Of a DNA stretch of 64,000 nucleotides, positions 25,483-33,801 are shown in pieces. The notes below the pieces were generated by a model. That model had not been told where the DNA came from. It made no database searches and saw only the letters and a list, made by a program, of their open reading frames with translations. Where the stretch lies: positions 1 to 64,000 of the forward strand of contig CACYHF010000003.1 of NCBI GenBank assembly GCA_902774155.1. The letters are read 5' to 3'. A program made the position numbers and the translations under genes. Every line of letters starts with the position of its first letter. Position 1 is the first letter of the stretch. This stretch comes from an uncultured Bacteroidia bacterium (lineage in GTDB: Bacteria; Bacteroidota; Bacteroidia; Bacteroidales; UBA932).

Positions 25483-26358
25483 GTGAAAAAGATTTATCTT
25501 CTTTTGGCAGTTGCCACCGTTTCACTTTTCGCTTTCTCTGCTTGTAACAAAAATGGTGGTGAAGGTGGCGGCGGTGGAAGTGAGGTCGTTATGAAGGATG
25601 GCACCACCAAGGCGGCAGCCAAAGTGGTGAAGTTTAGCAGCAATCTTCCCAAGTTTGAGGATCAAAAAGGCACTTATGAAATCCGGAAGATGGAATTCAC
25701 CGAGGATGGAAAGTGTGTTATAGAGGCCAAAGTGTTGAGTACCAAGGCCAATGTCGGCGATATCATCAACAAGGTTTATTCATTTTCGGAGAGCGGCGGC
25801 ACCATTAACGTCAGCGGTTTCGGTACTGTGAGTGTTTCCGGCAGCAGCGTGAATGTGAATCCTTCCGCAGGTGAAGGTGGTACGTTTGAAGCAACTGTTA
25901 CCCCCACCTCCACTTCCTCTACAACGGCCAATAACTTTGCCCGTACCTGGAGGGTGAACAGCGTTGTGGTGGGCGTGTCCGGTAAAGACGTGTCCATTAT
26001 GAAGTCTTTCAGTGGATGTAACCTGGAAGAGATTGGCAAGTATGCCGCCGAAAACGGCGTAAGCGCTCTTAAAAACCGCCTGGACGAATTGAAAGGTTAC
26101 AATGTGGATAATGTAATCTTCACCGGCGCCAATTCCTTCGTCATCTCCTTCACGGGTGCCGATGCCATTGCAGGAACCTTCAGCATTTCGGGCAGCAATA
26201 AACTCGGTTACAACCTCCCTGCCAACAATCCTTTCTTCCATGGTTCCGGCAGCGGCGAATTTGAGTTCCCGGCCGACAAGAAGGCCACTGTGGTCCTGAA
26301 TGCTACTGTAGAAGGCTATTCCGGCTCCCTCGAGTTGTCCTTGTCTGCGGCCAACTAG
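25483..26358 (+). CDS. Hypothetical lipoprotein with Gly-rich tether
   Basis: 291 residues starting with GTG. The lipobox is SLFAFSAC (Cys21), followed by an N/G/E and poly-Gly tether (about 22-34), then a beta-rich body with repeated Ser/Thr strands (VNVSGFGTVSVSGSSVNV) and a C-terminal strand EGYSGSLELSLSAAN. Probably anchored in the outer membrane, perhaps surface-exposed through the flexible tether. No domain family recognised (DUF4923-like Bacteroidota lipoproteins have similar organisation). It follows the barrel gene and ends before a strong intrinsic terminator. Confidence 0.7.
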   Translation: MKKIYLLLAVATVSLFAFSACNKNGGEGGGGGSEVVMKDGTTKAAAKVVKFSSNLPKFEDQKGTYEIRKMEFTEDGKCVIEAKVLSTKANVGDIINKVYSFSESGGTINVSGFGTVSVSGSSVNVNPSAGEGGTFEATVTPTSTSSTTANNFARTWRVNSVVVGVSGKDVSIMKSFSGCNLEEIGKYAAENGVSALKNRLDELKGYNVDNVIFTGANSFVISFTGADAIAGTFSISGSNKLGYNLPANNPFFHGSGSGEFEFPADKKATVVLNATVEGYSGSLELSLSAAN

Positions 26359-26380
26359 TCCATTACTTCAATGTTGTTAT

Positions 26381-26406
26381 AAGGCCCTGGAAATCAGGGC
26401 CTTTTT
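26381..26406 (+). terminator. Intrinsic terminator after the lipoprotein gene
   Basis: AAGGCCCTG (26381-26389), loop GAAAT, CAGGGCCTT (26395-26403), then TTT to 26406: a 9-bp GC-rich stem with a T-run, 22 bases after the stop codon. Confidence 0.9.
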
Positions 26407-26422
26407 AGACTAAAACCACCGA

Positions 26423-27553
26423 ATGTCCGTTATCATCCAAACCGTAGAGAGCCGGAAACAGTTGAGAGCTTTTGTGAAATTCCCTTTGGATCTTTACAAA
26501 AGGTGTCCGTATTATGTCCCCAACATCTATTCGGACGAAATGTCAACCCTGGATCCCCAGAAGAATCCTATGGGTAAGTACTCTCGCTCCCGGAAGTTCC
26601 TGGCCTACAAAGACGGAAAGGTCGTGGGCCGGGTCATTGCCATCATCAATGAAATTGCCAACAAGAAGTGGGACCACAAGGAGGTGCGTTTCGGTTGGAT
26701 GGATTTTATTGATGATCCGGATGTTTCCAAGGCATTACTGGAGGCCGTGATAGCCTTCGGCAAGGAGCAGGGTATGACTTCCATCGTGGGTCCGCTGGGT
26801 TTTACGGACTTTGATAACGAGGGCTGCGTGGTGGAAGGCTTCGATGATATCTCCTCTTTCGCCCTCAAATACAATTATCCCTATTACGCCGCCCATTTCG
26901 AAGCCCTGGGATTCCAGAAAGTGAACGACTGGCTGGAGTATAGGATTTTTGTTCCGGAGGCCGTTCCGGACAAAGTGGTCCGGGCCTCCAAGATGCTCTC
27001 CGAGCGCTATGGACTCCGGATTCGCAAGATCACCCGAAAAGAAGTTCGGAAGGAGCAGTATGGCCAGAAGGTCTTCGACCTCATCAACCGTTCTTACAGC
27101 GAACTCTTCGATTTTACGGTGCTTCCTCCGGAAGTGATTGATAGCTACGTAGAAACCTATATGGGTCTGCTGGATCTGAAGTTCATCACGCTGGTAGAAG
27201 ACCCCCAGGGAAAACTGGTGGCCGTGGCCCTTACAATGCCCTCCATTGCCCACGCGGTGCAGAAAAGCCGGGGTTATATGTTCCCCCTGGGCTGGTGGTA
27301 CCTGCTCAAGTCTATGTTCTTCAAGTATGAAGATGCCTTGGAATTACTTATGATCGCTGTGGATCCGGAATACCGGAACCGCGGCGTGCACGCTATGCTC
27401 TTCAACGAGATTATTCCCAATCTCATCAAGGGGGGCTTCCAGTATGGTGAGTCCAACGCTGAAATGGAAGACAACGCCAGTGTCCAGAATCTCTGGAATC
27501 TGTATCGGAAAGAATTCAAGCGCCGCCGGCGCGTGTATGCTAAGAACTTCTAA
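26423..27553 (+). CDS. GNAT-like N-acyltransferase family protein
   Basis: 376-residue cytoplasmic protein conserved in Bacteroidota. The first half contains a strand-helix pattern KFLAYKDGKVVGRVIAIIN with the beta4-like core, and the second half has LLMIAVDPEYRNRGVHAMLF (near 310-330), which fits the acetyl-CoA pyrophosphate-binding motif of GNAT enzymes. The double-domain length suggests tandem GNAT folds. Substrate unknown. It starts 20 bases after a terminator with no recognisable promoter between, and rarA begins immediately after its stop codon. Confidence 0.7.
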   Translation: MSVIIQTVESRKQLRAFVKFPLDLYKRCPYYVPNIYSDEMSTLDPQKNPMGKYSRSRKFLAYKDGKVVGRVIAIINEIANKKWDHKEVRFGWMDFIDDPDVSKALLEAVIAFGKEQGMTSIVGPLGFTDFDNEGCVVEGFDDISSFALKYNYPYYAAHFEALGFQKVNDWLEYRIFVPEAVPDKVVRASKMLSERYGLRIRKITRKEVRKEQYGQKVFDLINRSYSELFDFTVLPPEVIDSYVETYMGLLDLKFITLVEDPQGKLVAVALTMPSIAHAVQKSRGYMFPLGWWYLLKSMFFKYEDALELLMIAVDPEYRNRGVHAMLFNEIIPNLIKGGFQYGESNAEMEDNASVQNLWNLYRKEFKRRRRVYAKNF

Positions 27554-28855
27554 ATGAGCGCCTCCTCTACCCTGCTCCCTCCCCTGCCGGAACGCATGCG
27601 TCCCCAGACCCTGGACCAGTACGTGGGCCAGCGGCATCTGGTGGGCGAAGGCAGCATCCTGCGCAGGATGATAGAGAGTGGGAACCTGAGCTCCTTTATC
27701 CTTTGGGGGCCTCCGGGTGTCGGAAAAACCACCCTGGCGCATATCATTGCCCAGACGCTGGACCGGGAGTTCTTCACGTTATCGGCCGTGACGGCCGGTG
27801 TGAAGGATGTGCGGGAGGTATTTGAGAAGGCCAAAGGGAATTCCCTTTTCCAGCGGCGGGGCGCACCCATCCTGTTCATCGACGAAATCCATCGCTTCAA
27901 CAAAGCCCAGCAGGATGCCCTGCTGGGCGCGGTGGAAAACGGCACCATCGTCCTCATTGGTGCCACCACCGAAAACCCCTCCTTCGAGGTAATCACTCCC
28001 CTGCTGTCCCGTTGTCAGGTATTTGTTCTTAAATCATTGGATAAGAATGATTTACAAATTTTACTTGAACGAGCACTTAAGGAGGATGTGCTCCTGAAGG
28101 AAAAGGAAATCGAGGTGCGGGAAAGCGAAGCCCTGATGCGTTACAGCGGGGGCGATGCACGCAAACTCCTCAATGTACTGGAGCTGGTGGTGGACGCCCA
28201 AAGCGGTCACTCCCCTATTGTCATTGACAATGCCACCGTTACCGCCTCCATCCAGGAGAATATGGCCATCTACGACAAGGACGGAGAGATGCATTATGAC
28301 ATTATCTCCGCCTTTATCAAGAGCATCCGGGGCTCGGATCCCAATGCGGCCATCTATTATCTGGCGCGGATGATCGACGGCGGCGAAGATCCGCTCTTCA
28401 TTGCCCGCCGCCTGTGCCTGAGTGCATCGGAAGACGTGGGTCTGGCCAATCCCAACGCCTTATTGCTGGCCAATGCCTGCTTCGAGGTGGTTTCCAAGAT
28501 CGGTATGCCGGAAGGGCGCATTCCCCTGGCCGAAACCACGGTATACCTGGCCTCCTCGCCCAAGAGCAACGGCTCCTATATGGCCATTGAGAATGCTCTT
28601 GCCAAGGTGAAGGAAACCGGTAATCTGCCAGTCCCCCTTCCCATCCGCAACGCGCCCACGGAACTGATGTCGCAATTGGGATACAGCGACGGTTACAAGT
28701 ATGCCCACGACTATCCCGGGCATTTTGTGGATATGGAATTCCTGCCCGATGCCCTGAAGGGGACGGTGTTCTACCAGCCCCAGCCCAACAAGCACGAAAA
28801 CGCCCTTCGTGCCTATCTGGAGGCCTGTTGGCCCAAATACTACAAGAAAGATTAA
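27554..28855 (+). CDS. rarA: Replication-associated recombination protein RarA (MgsA)
   Basis: 433-residue AAA+ ATPase related to clamp loaders that acts at stalled replication forks. Walker A is GPPGVGKTT (52-60), Walker B LFIDEIHRFNKAQQDA, sensor region GATTENPSFEV. The C-terminal tetramerisation and lid domain carries SIRGSDPNAAIYYLARMI and SEDVGLANPNA. A short AT-rich codon patch (28015-28085, about 25 percent GC in its core) interrupts otherwise GC-rich codons near the end of the AAA+ domain. Its stop overlaps the convergent trmH-type gene by 4 bases. Confidence 0.95.
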   Translation: MSASSTLLPPLPERMRPQTLDQYVGQRHLVGEGSILRRMIESGNLSSFILWGPPGVGKTTLAHIIAQTLDREFFTLSAVTAGVKDVREVFEKAKGNSLFQRRGAPILFIDEIHRFNKAQQDALLGAVENGTIVLIGATTENPSFEVITPLLSRCQVFVLKSLDKNDLQILLERALKEDVLLKEKEIEVRESEALMRYSGGDARKLLNVLELVVDAQSGHSPIVIDNATVTASIQENMAIYDKDGEMHYDIISAFIKSIRGSDPNAAIYYLARMIDGGEDPLFIARRLCLSASEDVGLANPNALLLANACFEVVSKIGMPEGRIPLAETTVYLASSPKSNGSYMAIENALAKVKETGNLPVPLPIRNAPTELMSQLGYSDGYKYAHDYPGHFVDMEFLPDALKGTVFYQPQPNKHENALRAYLEACWPKYYKKD

Positions 28856-29571
28856 CGTCTTCTGAACTCAGCCACGGTGATGGCGGTGGCAACGGCGGCA
28901 TTGAGGCTTTCGGAGCCCGGATCATCGGCCGGATAAGGCGGGATGAACAGACGTTCGCTCACGCAGGCTGCTACTTCGGGGGAAATGCCGTTGGCTTCGT
29001 TCCCAATCACAATGACGGAAGGGGCTTTGCTGCCATCGGACAGGGGACGGTCGTAGATACGGGTACCGTCCAGGAAGGTTCCGTACACCTGGCCGCCGGC
29101 TTGTAACGCCGATGTACACAGGACCGGGATGTCCGTATAGTGGAAACGCACGCGGAAGATGGCGCCCATAGTGGCCTGGACCACTTTGGGATTGAAAAGA
29201 TCCACCGTATCCGGTGAGGCGTACACCGCGCTGATGCCGAACCAATCGGCTATTCGGAGGATGGTGCCCAGGTTGCCGGGGTCCCGGATGCCGTCCAAGG
29301 CCAGAAAAAGGCCCGTAGAGGGCAGATTGTCCTGAAGAAGGTCTGCGGGCTTCCGGACCAGCGCAAGGGCCGGAGAAGGCGAAGAAAGGGCCGAAATCCG
29401 GGCCATGGCGGTCTCCCCTATCTCTTCGCGGCGATATACCCGTTCCAAGGTGAAGCGGGAAGCGAGGGCTTCGGCCACCAGCTTCTCCCCTTCCACGATG
29501 AAAAGTCCGCTGCTGTCCCGGAATTTTTTCTGCGACAGCGATTTGACGAACTTGATTTCGGCCTGGGTCAT
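28852..29571 (-). CDS. SpoU/TrmH-family RNA 2'-O-methyltransferase
   Basis: 239 residues. An N-terminal substrate-binding domain (about 1-90, KFVKSLSQKKFRDSSGLFIVEGEK) resembles RlmB/TsnR types. The SPOUT knot carries the three motifs NLGTILRIADWFG, VIVIGNEANGIS and ESLNAAVATAI (near residues 122, 185 and 217). It methylates ribose in rRNA or tRNA with SAM; the exact nucleotide is not predictable. It lies 3 bases downstream of the decarboxylase gene in the same direction, probably co-transcribed. Confidence 0.9.
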   Translation of the reverse strand: MTQAEIKFVKSLSQKKFRDSSGLFIVEGEKLVAEALASRFTLERVYRREEIGETAMARISALSSPSPALALVRKPADLLQDNLPSTGLFLALDGIRDPGNLGTILRIADWFGISAVYASPDTVDLFNPKVVQATMGAIFRVRFHYTDIPVLCTSALQAGGQVYGTFLDGTRIYDRPLSDGSKAPSVIVIGNEANGISPEVAACVSERLFIPPYPADDPGSESLNAAVATAITVAEFRRR

Positions 29572-29574
29572 AGA

Positions 29575-30972
29575 TTAGTAGCCCAGAATCTTGAGCATAC
29601 TTTCGGCCGACTGTTCTTCCGCGAAGATGCGCGTGGTCAGGTTCCCTTCCTTGTCCCGGTCGATGAGGATGTGCCGGGGAGAAGGCATAAGGCAGTGCTT
29701 GATGCCGCCGTAACCGGAAAGCGCCTCCTGATATGCACCCGTGTGGAAGAAGCCGATATACAGGTTTTCCCGCCGGCTGCGGATGGTGGGCAGGAAGATG
29801 GCGTTGGCGTGATAGTCGGCATTGTAGAAGTCCTGGCTGTCGCAGGTGAGGCCGCCCAGGAACACGCGCTGGTATTCATCGTTCCACTTGTTGATGGGCA
29901 GCAGGATGAAGCGCTGGTTCAAGCCCCAGGTGTCCGGCAGGCAGGTCATGAAGCTGTTGTCGATCATGTACCACTTTTCGCGGTCGTTCTGCTGCTTGAT
30001 GTCCAGGATCTTGAAGATGGTGGCGCCGCTCTCCCCTACGGTGAAGGAGCCGAATTCCGTGAAGATGTCCGGTTCTTCCACGCCGTTGGCGTTGCAGGTG
30101 ACCTTGATCTGGTTGATGATTTCCTCCACCATATATTCGTAGTCAAAATCCTGGGCAAGGGAGGTCTTGTTGGGCAGGCCGCCGCCGATGTTCAGGCTGT
30201 CCAGTTCCGGGCAGATGGCCTTGAGTTCACAGTAAACCTTCACGCACTTGGACAGTTCGTTCCAGTAATAGGCGGTATCCCGGATGCCTGTGTTGATGAA
30301 GAAGTGCAGCATCTTCAGGTGGAAGTTGGGATACTTGGCCACCGTACTCTGGTAGAATTTGATGATATCCGAGTAGCGGATGCCCAGGCGGGAGGTATAG
30401 AAATCGAAGTTGGGCTCTTCTTCGGAGGCGATCCGGATGCCCATCATGGTCTCTTCTTCAATGAGATCGGCCAGGTCTTCGAATTCGTTCTTGTTGTCCA
30501 GCACGGGGATGATGTTCTTCCAGCCTTCCTTGCGCAGTTTGGCGATGTTCTGGATGTACTGCGGACGCTTGAAGCCGTTGCAGATGATGTACAGGTCTTC
30601 CTTGTCCACGGAACCGTCGCGGCCCAGGGCTTCGATCAGGTCCAGGTCATAGGCCGAGGAGGTTTCCAGGTGCACGTCGTTTTTCAGGGCCTCGTGTACC
30701 ACGAAGGCGAACTGGGAACTCTTGGTGCAGTAACTGTAATGGTATTCGCCCTGATAATCGGCCTTGGCCATAGCCACCTTGAACAGGCGTTTGGCCCGCT
30801 GGATCTGAGAGGAAATCTTGGGCAGGTAACTGATTTTCAGCGGCGTGCCATACTTCTCAATGATTTCCATAAGGTCGATGTCGTTGAACAGCAGGTCTCC
30901 GTCCACTACCATAAATTCGTCCTGCGGGAAATCGAAGGTCTGTTCAATCAGGTCGATGTATTTGTTTTTCAT
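29575..30972 (-). CDS. Arginine decarboxylase-like enzyme (fold III, PLP-dependent)
   Basis: 465 residues, much shorter than the E. coli SpeA (658). It keeps the alanine-racemase-type barrel: a lysine in YCTKSSQ (Lys84) as candidate PLP anchor, HLETSSAYDLDL, the LNIGGGLP glycine loop that binds the PLP phosphate, and FTEFGSFTVGESGATIF in the C-terminal beta domain. Bacteroidota copies of this length are normally annotated as biosynthetic arginine decarboxylase, giving agmatine for polyamines; the assignment rests on that likeness, and diaminopimelate or carboxynorspermidine decarboxylases share the fold. Divergent from tamL. Confidence 0.78.
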   Translation of the reverse strand: MKNKYIDLIEQTFDFPQDEFMVVDGDLLFNDIDLMEIIEKYGTPLKISYLPKISSQIQRAKRLFKVAMAKADYQGEYHYSYCTKSSQFAFVVHEALKNDVHLETSSAYDLDLIEALGRDGSVDKEDLYIICNGFKRPQYIQNIAKLRKEGWKNIIPVLDNKNEFEDLADLIEEETMMGIRIASEEEPNFDFYTSRLGIRYSDIIKFYQSTVAKYPNFHLKMLHFFINTGIRDTAYYWNELSKCVKVYCELKAICPELDSLNIGGGLPNKTSLAQDFDYEYMVEEIINQIKVTCNANGVEEPDIFTEFGSFTVGESGATIFKILDIKQQNDREKWYMIDNSFMTCLPDTWGLNQRFILLPINKWNDEYQRVFLGGLTCDSQDFYNADYHANAIFLPTIRSRRENLYIGFFHTGAYQEALSGYGGIKHCLMPSPRHILIDRDKEGNLTTRIFAEEQSAESMLKILGY

Positions 30973-30997
30973 CTGGGCTTAAACTGTTAAATTCTCG

Positions 30998-31005
30998 CAA
31001 ATATA
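30998..31005 (-). promoter_or_regulatory. -7 box of the decarboxylase-trmH operon
   Basis: TATATTTG on the minus strand, 25 bases before the start codon; only 13 bases from the tamL box on the other strand, so the two promoters share DNA. Confidence 0.55.
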
Positions 31006-31018
31006 AGTAAAAAAGTGT

Positions 31019-31026
31019 TATTTTTG
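31019..31026 (+). promoter_or_regulatory. -7 box of tamL, leaderless arrangement
   Basis: TATTTTTG ends 5 bases before the ATG at 31032. With the usual Bacteroidota spacing the transcript would begin at or within a base or two of the start codon. Confidence 0.5.
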
Positions 31027-31031
31027 TAAGA

Positions 31032-33224
31032 ATGAATCTGCGGAAAGTCATATTTCTTGGCCTTTGCCTGCTGTCGGTGGCAGGCTGCAGCGTAACTCGT
31101 TCGCTCAAAGACGGAGAATACCTGCTTCGCAAGAACAAGGTGAAGGTAGATGACAACTCCTACAATGCCGCGGAACTCTCTTCCTACGTAAGCCAGAAAC
31201 CCAACAGTTATCTGTTTGGGGTCAATCCCCTGCTGTACGTATACAACTGGGGCGGCGACGGCAGTACCGGCTTCAAGCGTTTCCTGCAGAAAATCGGCGT
31301 GAAGCCGGTGGTGTACGATGCCTCCCAGGTGGAAAAGAGTATCCAGAGCATAGAAAACCACCTGCGCTATACCGGCTATTATGGGTCCCAGGTGGAAAGC
31401 CAGGTGAGCGTGAAGGGACGTAAGGTATACGTAACTTATTACGTGGCACTGGGAAAGCGCTACACCATCAGCGCCATCGACTACAAGATTCCCGAGTATG
31501 GCACCTTCAAGCAGGATTTCGAATCCACGCTCCCGGAAAGCACCATAGCCCCCGGACAGTTCCTGGCCGAATCCAGCCTGGAGGCCGAGGCAGAACGCTC
31601 CTCGCAGGTGATGCGCAACATGGGTTACTACGGCTTCAACAAGAGTTTCTATGCTTTCGAGGCCGATACCCTGGCCTCCGACGGCAGGGCCTCCGTCACC
31701 ATGTTCGTGCGGGACTATGCCCTGGGCGACAGTCCTTCGTCCGGCAAGGAGCACAAGAAATTCACGCTGGGCCAGGTGCAGATCACCCATCCGGAGCGCC
31801 TTAAAATCCGCCATAAGGTGCTGGAGAACCTGAACACCCTTCGGCCCGGGGATCTGTACAACGAAAAGGAAGTCAATACCACCTATACCCGTTTTGCCAG
31901 TGTGGGCATGCTGTCGGGCGTAAACGTGAACCTGGAACCCGTCTCCGACGACCAGGTGGACTGCAATATCACCCTGCGCAATTCCCGCCTCCAGGCCTTC
32001 CGGGCCGATCTGGAAGCTTCCGTGAATTCCACGGGCCTTGTGGGCATTTCCCCCCAGTTGAATTACATCCACAAGAACATCTTTCACGGCGGCGAGCAGC
32101 TGAATATCGGCGTGAAGGGCAATTTCCAGTTCAAGCCCCGCGATCCCGCCTATTCCACGGAAGTGAGTGTTACCGGTTCTATCCGTTTCCCTAAGTTCAT
32201 CGGCCTGCCCAACCGTATTTTCAAAGGTCCCAATATCCCCCGCACGGACATCACCATGGGTTTTGTGTATCAGGACCGTCCTGAATACCGTCGTGCAGTG
32301 ATTTCCACCGGCTTTGTGTATAACGGACGTCTGGGAACGAGGCTATACTATCAGTTCACCCCGCTCCGGGCTAATGTGGCGCGTCTGTTCGAGATGGATG
32401 AAGACTTCTGGTTCATGCTGCTCCAGACCAATCCTTTCCTCCTGAGCGCCTATATGGACCACTTCGACATGGGCGTGGGAGGCATGCTTTATTATACCAC
32501 CGATGCTTCGGCCGTCCCCAAGACGCCTTTCCATTATGTCCGTTTTGGCTTCGATCTGTCCGGCAACCTGCTCAGTCTGTTCAATCCCCTTATGCCCGTG
32601 AACGAGTACAATGAGCATACCATCTGGTCCACTCCGTACTCGCAGTATGTGCGCGGAGAGCTGAACCTGGGTAAAGTGTTCCGCTTCGGGAAAAACGATC
32701 AGCAGGCAGTGGCTTTGCATCTGATGGCCGGTGCCGGTTACGCCTATGGCAACTCCGATAACATGCCAGTAGAGAAATTGTTCTATAGCGGCGGTTCCAT
32801 GTCCATGCGCGGCTGGCAGGCCCGTACCCTGGGTCCGGGCACATCGCAGCCCATGACCATGTTCTCCATTCCCAGCCAGGTGGGCCAGATGAAGTTTGAA
32901 GCCAATGTGGAATACCGTTTCCCGCTAGTCTGGAAACTGGAAGGCGCCCTCTTCGCCGATGCCGGTAACATCTGGGACTTCCCGCCCCTTTGGAACGATT
33001 ATACGGACGATGGCAGTTACTTCAGTTTCAAGACCTTCCCGGAATCCTTAGGTCTGGACTGGGGCCTGGGCATCCGCCTGAACCTGGATTTCATCCTCAT
33101 CCGCGTAGATGCCGGCGTGCGCCTGCACGACCCTGTACGCGAAGAAGGAAACCGCTGGGTTCCCATCAACCAATGGTTCAAGGGAAACTACGCCATCCAC
33201 TTCGGCGTAGGTTATCCGTTCTGA
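31032..33224 (+). CDS. tamL: TamA/BamA-like outer-membrane lipoprotein (TamL)
   Basis: 730-residue Omp85-family protein. Unlike proteobacterial TamA it has a lipoprotein signal, lipobox LSVAGC with Cys19, as described for Bacteroidota TamL. POTRA-like repeats occupy about 20-320 and the C-terminal bacterial surface antigen barrel about 330-730. The latter contains the lid-lock-type GGSMSMRGWQARTLGPG and ends in HFGVGYPF with a terminal aromatic residue. It is likely to assist insertion of outer-membrane proteins with a TamB partner. Transcribed alone, and its stop codon sits in a hairpin loop. Confidence 0.92.
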   Translation: MNLRKVIFLGLCLLSVAGCSVTRSLKDGEYLLRKNKVKVDDNSYNAAELSSYVSQKPNSYLFGVNPLLYVYNWGGDGSTGFKRFLQKIGVKPVVYDASQVEKSIQSIENHLRYTGYYGSQVESQVSVKGRKVYVTYYVALGKRYTISAIDYKIPEYGTFKQDFESTLPESTIAPGQFLAESSLEAEAERSSQVMRNMGYYGFNKSFYAFEADTLASDGRASVTMFVRDYALGDSPSSGKEHKKFTLGQVQITHPERLKIRHKVLENLNTLRPGDLYNEKEVNTTYTRFASVGMLSGVNVNLEPVSDDQVDCNITLRNSRLQAFRADLEASVNSTGLVGISPQLNYIHKNIFHGGEQLNIGVKGNFQFKPRDPAYSTEVSVTGSIRFPKFIGLPNRIFKGPNIPRTDITMGFVYQDRPEYRRAVISTGFVYNGRLGTRLYYQFTPLRANVARLFEMDEDFWFMLLQTNPFLLSAYMDHFDMGVGGMLYYTTDASAVPKTPFHYVRFGFDLSGNLLSLFNPLMPVNEYNEHTIWSTPYSQYVRGELNLGKVFRFGKNDQQAVALHLMAGAGYAYGNSDNMPVEKLFYSGGSMSMRGWQARTLGPGTSQPMTMFSIPSQVGQMKFEANVEYRFPLVWKLEGALFADAGNIWDFPPLWNDYTDDGSYFSFKTFPESLGLDWGLGIRLNLDFILIRVDAGVRLHDPVREEGNRWVPINQWFKGNYAIHFGVGYPF

Positions 33225-33237
33225 TGAACGGATAACC
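33210..33237 (+). other. 12-bp perfect hairpin enclosing the tamL stop codon
   Basis: GGTTATCCGTTC (33210-33221), loop TGAT (33222-33225, TGA is the stop), GAACGGATAACC (33226-33237). The left arm encodes the last four residues GYPF. No T-run follows, so it is not a standard intrinsic terminator. Confidence 0.85.
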
Positions 33238-33249
33238 CGATTTCACCCA

Positions 33250-33290
33250 ACGTTACCCCATCCCTAAATCCCTTCCCTCGGGGAAGGGAC
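33250..33290. repeat. 41 base direct repeat, copy 1
   Basis: Identical to 33315-33355. It ends in a hairpin CCCTTCCC-TCG-GGGAAGGG. Lies between the convergent tamL and FMN-binding genes. Confidence 0.9.
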
Positions 33291-33314
33291 CCTTTGGGTC
33301 CCCCCATGACATCC

Positions 33315-33355
33315 ACGTTACCCCATCCCTAAATCCCTTCCCTCGGGGAAGGGAC
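33315..33355. repeat. 41 base direct repeat, copy 2
   Basis: Second copy, 65 bases downstream of copy 1 start to start, with a 24 base spacer. The GGGAAGGG-type hairpins could act as transcription barriers on either strand. Confidence 0.9.
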
Positions 33356-33398
33356 TTACTATCGCCCTACGGGCTCTAAGGCTGATTTGAGGGCTGAA

Positions 33399-33788
33399 TT
33401 ATTTAGTAGAATCCAGGTAGTAGATTAGGCCGGTGCGAACGTTGTGGATGATGGCGTCGGAGGAATAGGTGGCGCCGGAGACGATGTCCACTTCCAGAGC
33501 TGCTGCATCGGCGGCTGTGAGCCCGTTCCAGCGTTCAAAAAGCTTCTCCTCCTTCAGGAGCTCGAAATACGCGGGAGACTCCTGATTGGTGAGGGCCTGC
33601 ACTTGGGCCACTTTCCCTTCTTTAAGGGTGATGAGTACGGGAGTAGGCCCGTTATAACCCTCGTACTTGGCGCACAGGGTGGTGGTGTTGATCAGTACCA
33701 TACCGTCTTTCTGGGTGATGACTGGCTCATCGGGCGCAAAGGCCAGGGAGAGGGCCCCTACCAACAGGATGGAAAGAAGTTTTTTCAT
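33399..33788 (-). CDS. Exported FMN-binding domain protein
   Basis: 129 residues with an N-terminal signal peptide (about 1-18) and one FMN_bind domain (about 43-125). The flavin-attachment motif is SGATYS (104-109), the pattern in which a Thr is covalently linked to FMN by ApbE in RnfG/NqrC-type proteins. The strands GPTPVLITLKEGKVAQVQAL and helix SPAYFELLKEE match the fold. Likely a small periplasmic flavoprotein. Last gene of a PFK-amylase-FMN-bind run, 13 bases after the amylase gene; the metabolic link is not clear. Confidence 0.85.
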   Translation of the reverse strand: MKKLLSILLVGALSLAFAPDEPVITQKDGMVLINTTTLCAKYEGYNGPTPVLITLKEGKVAQVQALTNQESPAYFELLKEEKLFERWNGLTAADAAALEVDIVSGATYSSDAIIHNVRTGLIYYLDSTK

Positions 33789-33801
33789 AGTTTAAGTTCA
33801 G

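Noticed and set aside
33250..33355. Possible CRISPR array.
   Set aside because: Only two copies with a single 24 base spacer, internal hairpin with GGGG runs and no cas genes.
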